From positions 62,001 through 126,000 of the forward strand of contig NZ_LOAS01000008.1 in the NCBI RefSeq assembly GCF_001558155.1: a stretch of DNA of 64,000 bases, in the 5' to 3' direction. The position numbers and the translations under genes were made by a program. The stretch is from Aliiruegeria sabulilitoris (GTDB taxonomy: Bacteria; Pseudomonadota; Alphaproteobacteria; Rhodobacterales; Rhodobacteraceae). The notes under the pieces are model-generated. The model saw only the letters and a list, made by a program, of their open reading frames with translations. It had not been told where the DNA came from and searched no databases. Positions 1 to 9,725 of this stretch are shown here, in pieces. Positions within the stretch are counted from its first letter, which is position 1. Every line of letters begins with the position of its first letter.

Positions 1-184
1 ATGCGCGCCGGCTCGCCAGTACCGATGCAGACCCAATTCCGCTACTATTTCGCAACTGAAACGCTTGCAATTCGGCCACCACTTCCTACATCCAAGATGA
101 AAGCAAATCACCATCATAATGCAACGAAGCCGGATCGCACCGCGTCCCGGACGCGCGAATTCTTTGCTGGAGGGAGCAGAGCGG

Positions 185-625
185 ATGCCAGCACTCGACC
201 TGTACGATCTCTCGACCGACCGTTCGGATCGAAAGCCGCCTCAATGCGAGGAACTCCATCAGGCATTCGACAGGATTTGCGTCGCGCTCGCACGGCTGCG
301 CAGCCTCTACCTGGAGCATCCGGTAGAACTGGTGGACTGGACAGAGAAAGACCGCGAACGTCTCTCCGAAATCCTCGGATTGCTCGACATGCTGCCGGTG
401 TCGCCGCTGCCGCACGAGCGAGGAGAATGCGAAATAGGGCTCAGCCCGCGTGAAGCGGAAATCCTGCGCTGGATCGCACGGGGCAAGAGCAACTCGGTGA
501 TCGCGGAAATCCTCGGCATCTCTCCGCATACCGTCGACACCCATATCCGCCGGATCTACCGCAAGCTCGGGGCCGGCGACCGTACCACGGCGGCGCTGCG
601 TGGCATGGAAACCGGCTTGCTCTGA
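185..625 (+). CDS. LuxR-type HTH transcriptional regulator
   Basis: A 146-residue protein whose C-terminal third (residues about 86-140) is a LuxR/GerE helix-turn-helix with the usual pattern LSPREAEIL, SNSVIAEILGIS, TVDTHIRRIYRKL. The first 85 residues have no recognisable sensor domain and are too short for a PAS or autoinducer-binding domain, so the input signal is unknown. I chose the ATG at 185 because GGAGGG lies just upstream; an in-frame start at 119 has no such site. Known of the family: these domains bind DNA as dimers. Nothing next to it shows what it controls. The same compact layout recurs, in weaker form, in the gene at 39279-39731. Confidence 0.85.
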   Translation: MPALDLYDLSTDRSDRKPPQCEELHQAFDRICVALARLRSLYLEHPVELVDWTEKDRERLSEILGLLDMLPVSPLPHERGECEIGLSPREAEILRWIARGKSNSVIAEILGISPHTVDTHIRRIYRKLGAGDRTTAALRGMETGLL

Positions 626-663
626 GCGGCGTCAGCAGAGCCGCGCCACGAGAGCTGATCGCG

Positions 664-1299
664 CTAGCGTATGCCCTCACGCGCCTTTGCTACCCGGAAA
701 TAGGCCCAAAGCAGCCGCGCGGCCACCGCCCGCCAGGGCGACCAGTCCGCAGCCATTTCGCGAAGCACCTTTTCGGTGGGGCGTTTCTCCAGCTCGAACA
801 GCATCCGTGCCGCTTCCTGCAAGGCAAGATCGCCAGGTGCAAAGACATCGGCGCGCCCCAGCGAGAACATGGCATAGATCTCGGCGGTCCAACGCCCGAT
901 CCCAGGCACATCGGTCAGCCGGGCCAGAATCTCCTCCTCTGGCGCACCCCGCAACGCGGCGTAGTCGATCCGCGCCTCGCTCAGCGCCTTGGCATAGCGC
1001 ACCTTTTGCCGGCTTAGCCCGCAAGCGCGCAGCTCCTCCTCGCTCGCCCATGCCACCTTGCGCGGGCCGGTCAGGCGCGCCTGTTTCAGCTTTCCCCAGA
1101 TCGCATTCGCCGCCGCCACCGACACCTGCTGGCTGACAATCGCCGAGAGCAGCGCTTCGTAGCCATCCTTGCGACGACGCAGCGGCAGCGGGCCGGTCTG
1201 CTCCAAGGCCTGCGCGAAACGCGGTTCCCGCGCAGCAAGGAAGGCGCTGCCTTCGGCCACGCAATCATGGGTCTCGATGATCCTGCCAATATCGGTCAC
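664..1299 (-). CDS. DNA-3-methyladenine glycosylase II family (HhH-GPD) protein
   Basis: A 211-residue helix-hairpin-helix base-excision glycosylase. Visible are the HhH loop VPGIGRWTA and, about 20 residues later, FAPGDLAL, whose aspartate is the expected catalytic residue. Length fits the AlkA-like single-domain glycosylases. Known of the family: it cleaves the N-glycosidic bond of alkylated purines, leaving abasic sites. I chose the GTG at 1299 (protein begins VTDIGRII) because the longer frame up to 1479 reads into low-information sequence. It is divergent from the MFS gene at 1424, with about 125 bp between them for both promoters. No ada-type regulator is seen nearby. Confidence 0.88.
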   Translation of the reverse strand: MTDIGRIIETHDCVAEGSAFLAAREPRFAQALEQTGPLPLRRRKDGYEALLSAIVSQQVSVAAANAIWGKLKQARLTGPRKVAWASEEELRACGLSRQKVRYAKALSEARIDYAALRGAPEEEILARLTDVPGIGRWTAEIYAMFSLGRADVFAPGDLALQEAARMLFELEKRPTEKVLREMAADWSPWRAVAARLLWAYFRVAKAREGIR

Positions 1300-1423
1300 G
1301 GGCTGTCCTTTTGCTCTCCCGGCGAAACTAGGCTGAGGCGGAAATCCCGAAAAGCCCGAATCCTGCGCATTCGTCGGTCGGGCTCCCTTGCCTTGCCGGG
1401 CAATCGCGGGCAAAGCGGATCCG

Positions 1424-2647
1424 ATGACCGACGCAGTTTCTCCCTCCCCCGCCCCGCAGGACGCCCGTGCCAAGCGCAACGTGGCGATCCTCGTCGCGGC
1501 GCAGGCAATCCTCGGCTCGCAGGTCGCGATGATCTACACGGTCGCGGGCCTGGCGGGCGGAATGCTCGCGCCCAATGCCTGCCTTGCGACGCTGCCGATC
1601 TCGCTGATCGTCATCGGCTCGATGACCACCGCACCCTGGCTGTCCTCGGCCATGCAACTGCTTGGCCGGAAGCTTGGCTTCTTCATCGGTGGAATAGGCG
1701 GCGTAGTTGGCGCCTCCGTGTCGGCCTATGGCCTGTGGACCGACAGTTTCGCGATTTTCCTGCTCGGCTCCTATTTCACCGGAATCTATGTCTCCGCGCA
1801 GGGTTTCTACCGCTTTGCCGCCGCCGACACGGCCTCCGAGGAGTTTCGCCCCAAGGCCATCTCCTATGTGCTCGCCGGCGGGCTGGTCTCGGCCGTGATC
1901 GGGCCGACGCTCGGCACATCGCTGGCCGATGCCTTCGTGGTGCCGTTCCTCGGCACCTATTTCGGCGCCATCGGCATCAATATCGTCGGCATGGGCCTGT
2001 TCTTCCTGCTCGACATCCCCAAGCCGCCCTTGCCCAAACCCGGCACGCCCACGGGGCGTACCCGCCGCGAGCTGCTGCGCGACCCCAATGTGCTGGTAGC
2101 CATCATCTGCGCCATGGTCTCCTATGCGCTGATGAACCTCGTCATGACCTCGACGCCACTTGCCGTCGTGGGCTGCGGCTTCGACACCGAAACCGCCGGT
2201 TTCGTCGTCACCGCGCATGTGCTGGCTATGTTCGCCCCCTCCTTCGTCACCGGGCACCTGATCGCCCGTTTCGGCGTCCGGGCCATCGTGTCGACCGGGC
2301 TGCTCATCCTCGCCGCTGCCGGTGCCGTGGCGCTGCAGGGGGTTGAGCTGGGCAATTTCTTCGTCGCGCTGATCCTTCTGGGCGTTGGCTGGAATTTCGG
2401 CTTTATCGGCGCGACGACCATGCTCTCACAGGCCCATGCGCCCGAAGAACGCGGCCGGGTTCAGGGCATGAACGACACGCTCGTGTTCGGCTGCGTGGCG
2501 GTTGCATCCGTGGTCTCGGGCGGGCTGATGAACTGCTCCGGCGGCGATACGCAGGTCGGCTGGGTCTCGGTCAATATCGCCATGATACCCTTCCTCGCCC
2601 TCGCGGGTGGCGCACTCATCTGGCTTACGCTGCGCCCGAAAGACTGA
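1424..2647 (+). CDS. MFS transporter
   Basis: A 407-residue hydrophobic protein with about twelve predicted membrane helices, in the layout of the major facilitator superfamily. Between helices 2 and 3 is SAMQLLGRKLGFFIGG, matching the MFS motif-A region. A basic loop (KPPLPKPGTPTGRTRR) near the middle fits the linker between the two six-helix halves. The ATG at 1424 (MTDAVSPSP) is preferred over in-frame codons upstream because the hydrophilic N-terminus before the first helix is then of normal length. The substrate cannot be told from sequence. A strong hairpin follows the gene. Confidence 0.88.
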   Translation: MTDAVSPSPAPQDARAKRNVAILVAAQAILGSQVAMIYTVAGLAGGMLAPNACLATLPISLIVIGSMTTAPWLSSAMQLLGRKLGFFIGGIGGVVGASVSAYGLWTDSFAIFLLGSYFTGIYVSAQGFYRFAAADTASEEFRPKAISYVLAGGLVSAVIGPTLGTSLADAFVVPFLGTYFGAIGINIVGMGLFFLLDIPKPPLPKPGTPTGRTRRELLRDPNVLVAIICAMVSYALMNLVMTSTPLAVVGCGFDTETAGFVVTAHVLAMFAPSFVTGHLIARFGVRAIVSTGLLILAAAGAVALQGVELGNFFVALILLGVGWNFGFIGATTMLSQAHAPEERGRVQGMNDTLVFGCVAVASVVSGGLMNCSGGDTQVGWVSVNIAMIPFLALAGGALIWLTLRPKD

Positions 2648-2682
2648 CCGGGTCCACCAGACAACACGAAATCGGACAGCAA

Positions 2683-2709
2683 CAGGGGCGCCGCGAAGCG
2701 GCGCCCCTG
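2683..2709. terminator. GC-rich hairpin between convergent genes
   Basis: A perfect 12-bp inverted repeat (CAGGGGCGCCGC and its complement around a GAA loop) sits between the ends of the plus-strand MFS gene and the minus-strand HlyD gene. There is no clear T-run on either side, so it may be a bidirectional terminator or a 3'-end stabiliser. Confidence 0.6.
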
Positions 2710-2760
2710 CCCCGCCGCACGGGCTCTGCCCGGCGGCACTCTCTCGATCAGAGTCGCGCG

Positions 2761-3993
2761 TCAGTGCCCGGTGAGCACCAGGGTGTTTACCGGCAGCAAC
2801 AAGGCCTGGATACGCAGGATCAGCGCATGCACCAACCCGACGGTGTCCACCATGTGCAGGAACATCCCTTCCCAGAAACCGAGATCTTCGTTTGCCAGCT
2901 TTTCGTGATTCACCGTGTAGGCGTTCACGATGCATTTCGAGCCGGGCCGGATCCTGTCCGTGGATCCGGGGTAGATCTCCTCGAGCATCGCCGGCACCGT
3001 GCCCGGACGCGCCCGGTCCTGGATGTCGATCAGGTTGTCGGAGGGCTTGAACTGCCCGGCGGGAATGAACGGCATGACCGATTTGACCCGCATCGGAACG
3101 ATGACGAATGGCAGGGAGAGACAGGTCATTTCCGCCAGCATCCCCGGCTGGACAACCTGCCCTGCCAACTGGTTGAAACCTGCCTGGAAATAGCCGTCGG
3201 TCACCTGCGGCGGCACGAGCACACCCGCAGGCCGCATCACCGGGTTCACAACATCGCCGGGCTGTAGTGCAAATTGCTGCACGATCCCGTCGACTCGCGC
3301 ATAGACGACCGTCTTGGCAAGCGCCGCCTTGGCTTCCTCCAGCGCGGCTTCCGCCGTTTTCTGTTTGGCCGGGAGCGCGACGGTGATCTTGGTCTCAACC
3401 GCATCATACTGCGCTTGCGCGGCTTCGAGGCCACCACGACGGGAGTCGACCGTGTTTTCCAACCGTTCCACCTCACGCGGGCTCGTTGCAGCGGATCCCT
3501 CGTCCAGAAGCTTCTTGCGCAACTCGTATTCCTCGACGGCCTGTGTCAGGGCGCCCTGCGCCTGGTCCACACCGCCTTGGGCGGCGGCCAGCTCTGCGTC
3601 GGCGGTGACGAACTCGGCCTCCACCTCGGCGATACGTTGTGCGGCCGTCCGAACAGCCGCCTGCTGGGAGTCGTCCTCAAGCGTGAAGATCACCTCGCCC
3701 GCCTTTACTTCGGTATTATTCGCGACATGGACCTCTTTCACCCGGCCGATCCCCTCCGGACTGATCGCCACGGTCCGAAAGAAGGAGGACACATCCGTCG
3801 TCGAAGGGTGATAGTAGAAGACGATCGTGATCAGCGTGACCGTCAACATGAGGCAGGTCGTGATGCCGACACGCAGCTCGTACCAGACGGTAAAGAGCGT
3901 GATTTCCTCGCCGAACCGTTTGCCCTGAGCATAACGGCGATAGAGATAATCCGGCAGGATGGTCAGTATCGAACACAAGATGACTTCAAGCAT
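2761..3993 (-). CDS. HlyD-family membrane fusion protein (YibH/YiaV-like)
   Basis: A 410-residue periplasmic adaptor-type protein. It has an N-terminal region with a transmembrane helix near residues 45-65, then a split biotinyl-lipoyl half-motif (GRVKEVHVANNTEVKAGEVIF), a long alanine/glutamate-rich coiled-coil hairpin (about 105-225), the second lipoyl half (VVYARVDGIVQQFALQPGDVV) and a beta-barrel domain. A DUF3302 gene ends 3 bp before its start, the arrangement of E. coli yiaW-yiaV and yibI-yibH. No ABC or MFS pump and no TolC-like partner is adjacent. Known members of this pair are implicated in envelope function, but the transported substrate is unknown. Confidence 0.85.
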   Translation of the reverse strand: MLEVILCSILTILPDYLYRRYAQGKRFGEEITLFTVWYELRVGITTCLMLTVTLITIVFYYHPSTTDVSSFFRTVAISPEGIGRVKEVHVANNTEVKAGEVIFTLEDDSQQAAVRTAAQRIAEVEAEFVTADAELAAAQGGVDQAQGALTQAVEEYELRKKLLDEGSAATSPREVERLENTVDSRRGGLEAAQAQYDAVETKITVALPAKQKTAEAALEEAKAALAKTVVYARVDGIVQQFALQPGDVVNPVMRPAGVLVPPQVTDGYFQAGFNQLAGQVVQPGMLAEMTCLSLPFVIVPMRVKSVMPFIPAGQFKPSDNLIDIQDRARPGTVPAMLEEIYPGSTDRIRPGSKCIVNAYTVNHEKLANEDLGFWEGMFLHMVDTVGLVHALILRIQALLLPVNTLVLTGH

Positions 3994-3996
3994 CGA

Positions 3997-4431
3997 TCAT
4001 CCCTCCCGCGCTATGGAGTCGCCGTCGCCGCTTTCCGCGACATCGGGCGGAGCATCCGTGGCCACAACGGGTTCCGTCCCCTTGTCGTCCCGGTTTGCGA
4101 TCTTCTCCAAAGATTGGCTTATCGTCTGGAAATAGCGCCCGTACTCGGGAAACTCGATTGCGGCCAGTAGCAGCGCGGCGATCCAGAACAGGTTGTTATG
4201 TGTGAACAGCGCCAACAACGCGAGAATTGCGACAACCTGCATATGCGTCCGGCCGCGTTGATGCGCCATCTGCTCAGGCAGGGCGTGCAGTTTGAAATAG
4301 AACAGCCCCAGCAGGAGGATCAAAACCAAGACAAAGACGACGACAACCACGTAAAGCACGTCGGTATCGCCCGGAGCTGTCATGTAGAAAGGAAGTTCGG
4401 GCACCCCCTCGGCGCCATGTGTGTCGGCCAC
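3997..4431 (-). CDS. DUF3302 inner-membrane protein (YiaW/YibI-like)
   Basis: A small protein with two membrane helices: one after TDVLYVVVVV, the second around HNNLFWIAALLLAA, separated by a basic loop with HALPEQMAHQRGRTH, the DUF3302 pattern. The C-terminal tail is acidic. I placed the start at the GTG at 4431 because AGGGGG lies 6 nt upstream; the next in-frame start is the ATG at 4383 (MTAPGDTDV), which has a weak ribosome site and would give 128 residues. It is almost certainly co-transcribed with the HlyD-type gene that starts 3 bp after its stop, and the pair is presumed to work together in the envelope. Confidence 0.75.
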   Translation of the reverse strand: MADTHGAEGVPELPFYMTAPGDTDVLYVVVVVFVLVLILLLGLFYFKLHALPEQMAHQRGRTHMQVVAILALLALFTHNNLFWIAALLLAAIEFPEYGRYFQTISQSLEKIANRDDKGTEPVVATDAPPDVAESGDGDSIAREG

Positions 4432-4758
4432 GATATCCCCCTGATTTATGTCATTATTATCGCCAAGGATCGCACATTGCGGGTCCGACTCAAGCTCTTT
4501 CTGGAACGAGAGCCGTGGAACAGATGGTTCCCCGCTCTCGCGGGCACTCAGGCGCACGCAGGCACATACTCTTTCGCCAAATATCCTGAGGAGAGCGCGC
4601 GGAGGAGCGACGCCCCCCTTTACCTGCGTCAAGAGCCCGTTCGAAACAGCATCCAGCGCGGGCAAGCGTGTCCAGTCCCCTCCGGAATCAATCACCTTCC
4701 GCAACAGCAAAAGGGCCACCCGAAGGCGGCCCCTTTCCAGTTCGTTTTCCGGGTTGGC
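4432..4758. other. Gene-free interval upstream of the DUF3302 gene
   Basis: This 327-bp stretch lies between pntB and the DUF3302 gene, both on the minus strand. It holds the pntB terminator at its right end and presumably the promoter of the DUF3302/HlyD pair. The open frames through it have no family resemblance. Confidence 0.5.
4709..4737 (-). terminator. Rho-independent terminator of pntAB
   Basis: Read on the minus strand, AAAGGGGCCGCC, loop TTCG, then GGTGGCCCTTTT forms a GC stem with one mismatch ending in T residues, about 20 bp after the pntB stop. Confidence 0.75.
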
Positions 4759-6204
4759 TCAGTCGATCCGCGTCAGCAGGTCGTCCAGGCTCTTCTTGGC
4801 GTCGCCGAAGAACATCCGCGTGTTGTCCTTGTAGAAAAGCGGGTTCTCGATGCCCGAATAGCCCGTGCCCTGGCCCCGCTTGGAGACAAAGACCACCTTG
4901 GACTTCCACACTTCCAGCACCGGCATGCCGGCGATGGGCGAGTTGGGGTCGTCCTGGGCGGCCGGGTTTACGATGTCGTTGGAGCCGATGACGATCGAGA
5001 CATCCGTTTCCGGGAAGTCGTCGTTGATCTCGTCCATCTCCAGCACGATGTCATAAGGCACCTTGGCCTCGGCCAGCAGCACGTTCATGTGGCCCGGCAG
5101 ACGGCCGGCAACAGGGTGGATCGCGAAGCGAACCTCCTTGCCCTTGGCACGCAGGCGGCGGGTCAGCTCGGCAACGGATTGCTGAGCCTGCGCCACGGCG
5201 AGGCCGTAGCCCGGGATGATGACAACGCTGTCGGCATCTTCCAACGCAGAGGCCACGCCATCGGCGTCGATGGCAATCTGTTCGCCGGTGACTTCCATCG
5301 CCGGTTCGCCCGAGCCGCCGAAGCCGCCGAGGATCACCGAGACGAAGTGCCGGTTCATCGCCTTGCACATGATGTAGCTGAGGATCGCACCCGAGGAACC
5401 CACGAGGGCACCGGTCACGATCAGCAGGTCGTTGCCGAGCGAGAAGCCGATGGCCGCCGCGGCCCAGCCCGAGTAGCTGTTCAGCATCGAGACCACGACG
5501 GGCATGTCGGCGCCGCCGATGCCCATGATGAGGTGGTAGCCGATGAAGAGCGCGGCCAGCGTCATCAGGAAGAGCGGGAAGAAACCGCCGGTGTTGAAGT
5601 ACCAGACGAGACAGACGAGCGAGATGATCGCCGCCGCCGCGTTCAGCAGGTGACCGCCGGGGAGCTGCTTGGGCTTGCCGTCGATGGAGCCGGCAAGCTT
5701 GCCGAAGGCAATGACGGAGCCGGTAAAGGTGATCGCACCGATGAAGATGCCGAGGAACAACTCGACCTTCAGGATGTTGATCAGGGCCGCCGCGTCCGGG
5801 CTTTCAAGCTTGTGCACGAGGGCGGCGGCGAAGCCAGCCAGATCGTGCCGCGCGGCCTCGTCCAGACCGAGCACACGGCCAAGCTCGAAATGGGCGTTGA
5901 AACCCACGAAGACAGCCGCGAGACCGACCAGCGAGTGCATGGCGGCAACGAGTTGCGGCATCTCGGTCATCTGGACGCGCTTGGCGACCACGACACCGAT
6001 GGCACCGCCAGCGGCAACCAGGATCAGCGAGAGCAGCCAGAAGCCCGAGCCCGGGCCGATCAGCGTGGCAAACACGGCCAGCGCCATGCCCACGATACCG
6101 TACCAGACGGCGCGCTTGGCGCTTTCCTGGCCCGAAAGTCCCCCGAGGGACAGGATGAAGAGGACAGCCGCAACGATATAGGCGGCAGTGGTAAAGCCTT
6201 CCAT
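4759..6204 (-). CDS. pntB: NAD(P) transhydrogenase subunit beta
   Basis: A 481-residue membrane protein. Around eight transmembrane helices occupy roughly residues 1-260, followed by the soluble NADP(H)-binding domain III with the fingerprint [13 protein letters not shown], then [18 protein letters not shown] and [11 protein letters not shown]. Full family length. Known of the family: together with PntA it couples hydride transfer between NADH and NADP+ to proton flow across the inner membrane, supplying NADPH. It begins 13 bp after pntA on the same strand and is followed by a terminator, so the two form an operon. Confidence 0.97.
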   Translation of the reverse strand: MEGFTTAAYIVAAVLFILSLGGLSGQESAKRAVWYGIVGMALAVFATLIGPGSGFWLLSLILVAAGGAIGVVVAKRVQMTEMPQLVAAMHSLVGLAAVFVGFNAHFELGRVLGLDEAARHDLAGFAAALVHKLESPDAAALINILKVELFLGIFIGAITFTGSVIAFGKLAGSIDGKPKQLPGGHLLNAAAAIISLVCLVWYFNTGGFFPLFLMTLAALFIGYHLIMGIGGADMPVVVSMLNSYSGWAAAAIGFSLGNDLLIVTGALVGSSGAILSYIMCKAMNRHFVSVILGGFGGSGEPAMEVTGEQIAIDADGVASALEDADSVVIIPGYGLAVAQAQQSVAELTRRLRAKGKEVRFAIHPVAGRLPGHMNVLLAEAKVPYDIVLEMDEINDDFPETDVSIVIGSNDIVNPAAQDDPNSPIAGMPVLEVWKSKVVFVSKRGQGTGYSGIENPLFYKDNTRMFFGDAKKSLDDLLTRID

Positions 6205-6217
6205 TGTCTCGCCCTCC

Positions 6218-7792
6218 TTAGGATTTCTGGAACATGGCGAGCATGCGCCGGGTGACGAGGAAACCGCCGAAGATGTTGATACCGGCCATGAAGACCGACA
6301 ACGACGCCAGCAGGATGACGAGGAAGGACCCCGATCCGATCTGCATCAATGCACCGAGGATGATGATCGAGGAGATCGCGTTGGTAACCGCCATAAGCGG
6401 CGTGTGCAGCGAATGCGCGACGTTCCAGATCACCTGGAAGCCGACGAAGACGGCCAGCACGAAGACGATGAAGTGCTGCATGAAGCTCGCAGGCGCATAG
6501 GCCCCCACCAGCAGAAGAACTGCCGCGCTGACACCGATCAGGATTGCCTGGCTGCGGGTCTGCTTGCGGAACTCTTCCCGCTCGATGGCCAGCTTCTCCT
6601 CACGGGTCAGCTCCTTGACCGGCTCCTTGGGCTTCTGCGCCGCGATCGCCTGAATCTTTGGCGGCGGCGGTGGGAAGGTGATCGCGCCCTCATGCGCAAT
6701 CGTGGCGCCACGGATCACGTCATCTTCCATGTTGTGATTGACCTTGCCGTCCTTGTCCGGCGTCAGGTCCGTCATCATGTGGCGAATGTTGGTGGCGTAG
6801 AGCGTCGAGGACTGCGCGGCCATGCGGCTCGGGAAGTCCGTGTAGCCGACGATTGTCACGCCGTTGTCGGTGACGATCTTCTCGTCCTTGACGGTCAGTT
6901 CGCAGTTGCCGCCACGCTCGGCGGCGAGGTCGACGATGACAGAGCCGGGCTTCATCAACTCGACCATGTCCTTGGTCCAGAGCACCGGCGCATCCCGGTT
7001 CGGGATCAGCGCGGTGGTGATGACGATGTCCACCTCCGGGGCAAGCTCGCGGAACTTGGCCAGTTGGGCTTCGCGGAACTCGGGCGAGGATGGCGCGGCA
7101 TAGCCACCCGTTGCGGCCCCGTCCGTCTGCTCTTCGTCAAACTCGAGATAAACGAATTCGGCGCCCATGGATTCGATCTGTTCGGCCACTTCAGGGCGCA
7201 CATCGAAGGCATAGGTAATCGCACCGAGCGAGGTGGAAGTACCGATCGCGGCCAGACCGGCAACGCCGGCGCCCACGACCAGAACCTTGGCCGGCGGCAC
7301 CTTGCCCGCAGCGGTCACCTGACCGGTGAAGAAACGGCCGAAATTGTTGCCCGCCTCGATCACCGCGCGGTAGCCGGCGATATTGGCCATGGAGCTGAGT
7401 GCGTCCATCTTCTGCGCGCGGGAGATCCGCGGCACCATGTCCATCGCGATGACGCTCGCGCCCTTGTCCTTCGCGGCCTCCATCAGCGCCTCGTTCGAGG
7501 CAGGATAGAAGAAGGAAATCAGCGTTTTCTCCGGCGTCAGAAGCTCAATTTCCGAATCTTCCGGCGGCCGCACCTTGGCGATGACATCACAGGCGGCGAA
7601 CAGTTCCTCCGCGCTGCCCAAGACCTCGACACCAGCCTCTGCGTAAAGCGCGTCCGAGAAACCGGCAAGCAAGCCCGCTCCGCTCTCGATCGCGCAATCA
7701 TACCCTAGCTTTTGAAGCTGCGTGGCAGAGTCCGGTGTCATAGCGACACGTGACTCGCCCGGGAATACCTCCCGCGGGGAACCTATCTTCAC
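6218..7792 (-). CDS. pntA: NAD(P) transhydrogenase subunit alpha
   Basis: A 524-residue subunit with domain I (NAD(H) binding, alanine dehydrogenase-like, including [13 protein letters not shown]) in the first 380 residues, a charged linker with [14 protein letters not shown], and four membrane helices at the C-terminus. This is the fused form, as in E. coli; some alphaproteobacteria split it into PntAA and PntAB. I chose the GTG at 7792 ([17 protein letters not shown]) because it opens the conserved N-terminus and has GGACGGAGA just upstream; a longer frame to 7843 adds non-conserved residues. It is co-transcribed with pntB. Confidence 0.96.
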   Translation of the reverse strand: MKIGSPREVFPGESRVAMTPDSATQLQKLGYDCAIESGAGLLAGFSDALYAEAGVEVLGSAEELFAACDVIAKVRPPEDSEIELLTPEKTLISFFYPASNEALMEAAKDKGASVIAMDMVPRISRAQKMDALSSMANIAGYRAVIEAGNNFGRFFTGQVTAAGKVPPAKVLVVGAGVAGLAAIGTSTSLGAITYAFDVRPEVAEQIESMGAEFVYLEFDEEQTDGAATGGYAAPSSPEFREAQLAKFRELAPEVDIVITTALIPNRDAPVLWTKDMVELMKPGSVIVDLAAERGGNCELTVKDEKIVTDNGVTIVGYTDFPSRMAAQSSTLYATNIRHMMTDLTPDKDGKVNHNMEDDVIRGATIAHEGAITFPPPPPKIQAIAAQKPKEPVKELTREEKLAIEREEFRKQTRSQAILIGVSAAVLLLVGAYAPASFMQHFIVFVLAVFVGFQVIWNVAHSLHTPLMAVTNAISSIIILGALMQIGSGSFLVILLASLSVFMAGINIFGGFLVTRRMLAMFQKS

Positions 7793-7917
7793 GTCTCCGT
7801 CCCTTTCGTTCGGATGCAGTCCGGGCTCAGCCCGACCACACATGGCGTTCTCCGAGGGCGTTCATCGCACCTCGAATGTACCTTTTCCAGCCCAATCCGC
7901 AGAGCGCGGCGTTATGC

Positions 7918-8382
7918 TCACAGCCAACGTCGCGTCTTGCGCGACCATTGATCAAATTCGGGGCCAAAATCCTCTTTGAGCCACGATTCTTCCTCGTGAA
8001 TGAAGCGATCCGTGATGACCCACATGAAAAGCGGCACCAGAACCAGGCTCGGCCAGGCAGACCAATGCAGGATGCAACCCAGCAGGACCATTGCGTCACC
8101 GAGATAGATCGGGTTGCGCGAATGCGAGAACACACCGTTGGTCACCAGGAAGCTGGCATGCTTATGCGGTATGAATGTCGTGTGGTGTTGGCGCATCTGG
8201 ACCACGGCCACAGCCATCATCAGCAGCCCGCCGCCGATCAGCATCCCCGCGAGCAGGTCCGTAACGGGGTGATCGATCAGACCCAACGGCAACCGCGTCG
8301 CCTGAACCCATGCCAACGCAAGAAAGAGCAGTAGCCAGAGCGGCGGCAGATCTATCCATTTCAGTTTTGACATGAACGGCAT
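7918..8382 (-). CDS. Isoprenylcysteine carboxyl methyltransferase-family membrane protein
   Basis: A 154-residue membrane protein with about four helices and the ICMT/PEMT-type C-terminal signature: GVFSHSRNPIYLGD, then EEESWLKEDFGPEFDQW. Known of the superfamily: SAM-dependent methyl transfer to lipids or lipid-modified substrates at the membrane. Bacterial members of this size rarely have a defined substrate, and none is suggested here. The start may be the ATG at 8382 or the one at 8373 (MSKLKWID). It is upstream of pntA on the same strand with a 125-bp gap, so co-transcription is possible but not shown. Confidence 0.8.
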   Translation of the reverse strand: MPFMSKLKWIDLPPLWLLLFLALAWVQATRLPLGLIDHPVTDLLAGMLIGGGLLMMAVAVVQMRQHHTTFIPHKHASFLVTNGVFSHSRNPIYLGDAMVLLGCILHWSAWPSLVLVPLFMWVITDRFIHEEESWLKEDFGPEFDQWSRKTRRWL

Positions 8383-8621
8383 ACCTGCCCTCGGAATTCA
8401 GATTTCGGCGCATGATAGCGATACCGAACCCGGCCGCAAGCGGCAGAACGTCTCCCTGTGCGGCCCGTTTCGCGCCATTCCAATTGCTGGAGGGGGGCGC
8501 TGCCCCCGGATGTCTTCGGTCAGAGGAAATCAGAGAATCTTCAGGCTTCTTCTGGTTCGAAATATCCTGGGGGGCTTGGTGATACCCCCCCCAGATTCGT
8601 TCGACTTGCCCGTCCCCGATC
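8383..8621. repeat. Intergenic region with G-rich hairpins and a dispersed motif
   Basis: It contains GGGGGCGC/TGCCCCC around 8491-8507 and GGGGGG...CCCCCC around 8569-8591. Just before the second hairpin is TTCTGGTTCGAAATATCCTG (8550-8569), a variant of a motif also found at 30662 and 49022. No gene is seen here. Confidence 0.5.
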
Positions 8622-9581
8622 CTACTCGAATTCCATCTCTTCATAGACCCGACCGGCATTTTTTGTTGCCAGTTCCTCGAAAGTATCAAGGTTTCGATAC
8701 GCCTCCTGATCGACGTAATACGCATCCGCGAGATCGCCGCCATTGTCGAGATGTTCGGCGATCTTGCCGCGCAGGTGGACAAGGTAATCATGCGTATAGC
8801 GGCGCACCTGGTCCATGTTGGTCGGATGGCCGTGGCCCGGGATCACGTAGGTCGCTTCCAGCGGTTCGAACGCGGTCTCCCAAGTCTCGATCCACGCGCT
8901 GGTGACTGTATCCGCGAAGATCGGCAGCATGCGCTCGTGAAACGCGATATCGCCCGCAATCACCAACCCCTTCTCGGGCAACCAGACCTGCGTATCTCCG
9001 GGCCCATGCGCCGGACCGAGATGCAGCACCTCGATCTTCGTGTCGCCCATCGAGGCGTCGTAGCTGTCCTCAAAAGTGATGGTCGGCCCCTGGATCTCGG
9101 TGCCCTCGGCCTTGTCCTTGTTGTAGCGGATCATGCCGTCGAGGATCTGTTGGCCATATTCCTCGACCTCGTGTGCCGCGTCGACATGGCCCAGAATCGG
9201 GACGCCTTGCGCCGCCCAGTAGGAATTGCCCAGAACCGCGTGGCCCTGCCCGTTCTCGTTGATGACCAGTTTCACCGGCTGATCCGTGACCGCCTTGATC
9301 TCGTCATGCAGCGCCTCGGCCAGCACGGCCGCTGCGCCACCATTGATCACGACGACCCCGTCAGTCGTGACAATGAAGCTCAGGTTGTTGTTATGCCCGG
9401 AGTTTTCATATGTCGGCGGCGCCGTTGCGCCGATCGCGGACCAGACGCCAGGAATGACCTCGTACGGCTTTGAATAGAGCGGGCTTTGCGGGTACTGATC
9501 GGCGATGTCTTCGCTCGCCCTCACGGCAAGGGGTGCGACGACGAGCGCCAAGGCCAAAGTGATCGGTGAAATGCTGTACAT
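8622..9581 (-). CDS. Secreted metallo-beta-lactamase-fold protein with altered metal motif
   Basis: A 319-residue protein with a signal peptide (MYSISPITLALALVVAPLAV, cleaved near RAS). The MBL fold is recognisable: LSFIVTTDGVVVINGG, a later histidine in HLGPAHGPGDTQVW (187-200), VIAGDIAFHE (Asp211) and VIPGHGHP (His250). The usual HxHxDH zinc motif is replaced by NGQGHA (110-115), so three of its four ligand positions are not standard. The protein could bind metal differently or be non-hydrolytic. It is divergent from kynU, with 144 bp between. The ATG at 9581 was chosen because it begins the signal peptide. A longer frame to 9611 adds ten residues with no signal character. Confidence 0.82.
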   Translation of the reverse strand: MYSISPITLALALVVAPLAVRASEDIADQYPQSPLYSKPYEVIPGVWSAIGATAPPTYENSGHNNNLSFIVTTDGVVVINGGAAAVLAEALHDEIKAVTDQPVKLVINENGQGHAVLGNSYWAAQGVPILGHVDAAHEVEEYGQQILDGMIRYNKDKAEGTEIQGPTITFEDSYDASMGDTKIEVLHLGPAHGPGDTQVWLPEKGLVIAGDIAFHERMLPIFADTVTSAWIETWETAFEPLEATYVIPGHGHPTNMDQVRRYTHDYLVHLRGKIAEHLDNGGDLADAYYVDQEAYRNLDTFEELATKNAGRVYEEMEFE

Positions 9582-9725
9582 GAATAGTCCTCCCGGCCGC
9601 ACATATTCCAATGTTGGAATTCAAAGTCCAGACAATTCCTGTCGCAGCCCGGCTCGGGGGGCATCCGCTCTGGCTTCCGCTGCACCGTTCTGCCAAACCG
9701 ACAGCAAGACCAACGGAGCCTGACC

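Noticed and set aside
4198-6255. A 685-codon plus-strand frame opposite pntB and the DUF3302 gene
   Set aside because: Its product is rich in His/Asp/Arg with no family pattern, a usual by-product of high-G+C coding DNA on the other strand; pntB is unmistakable.
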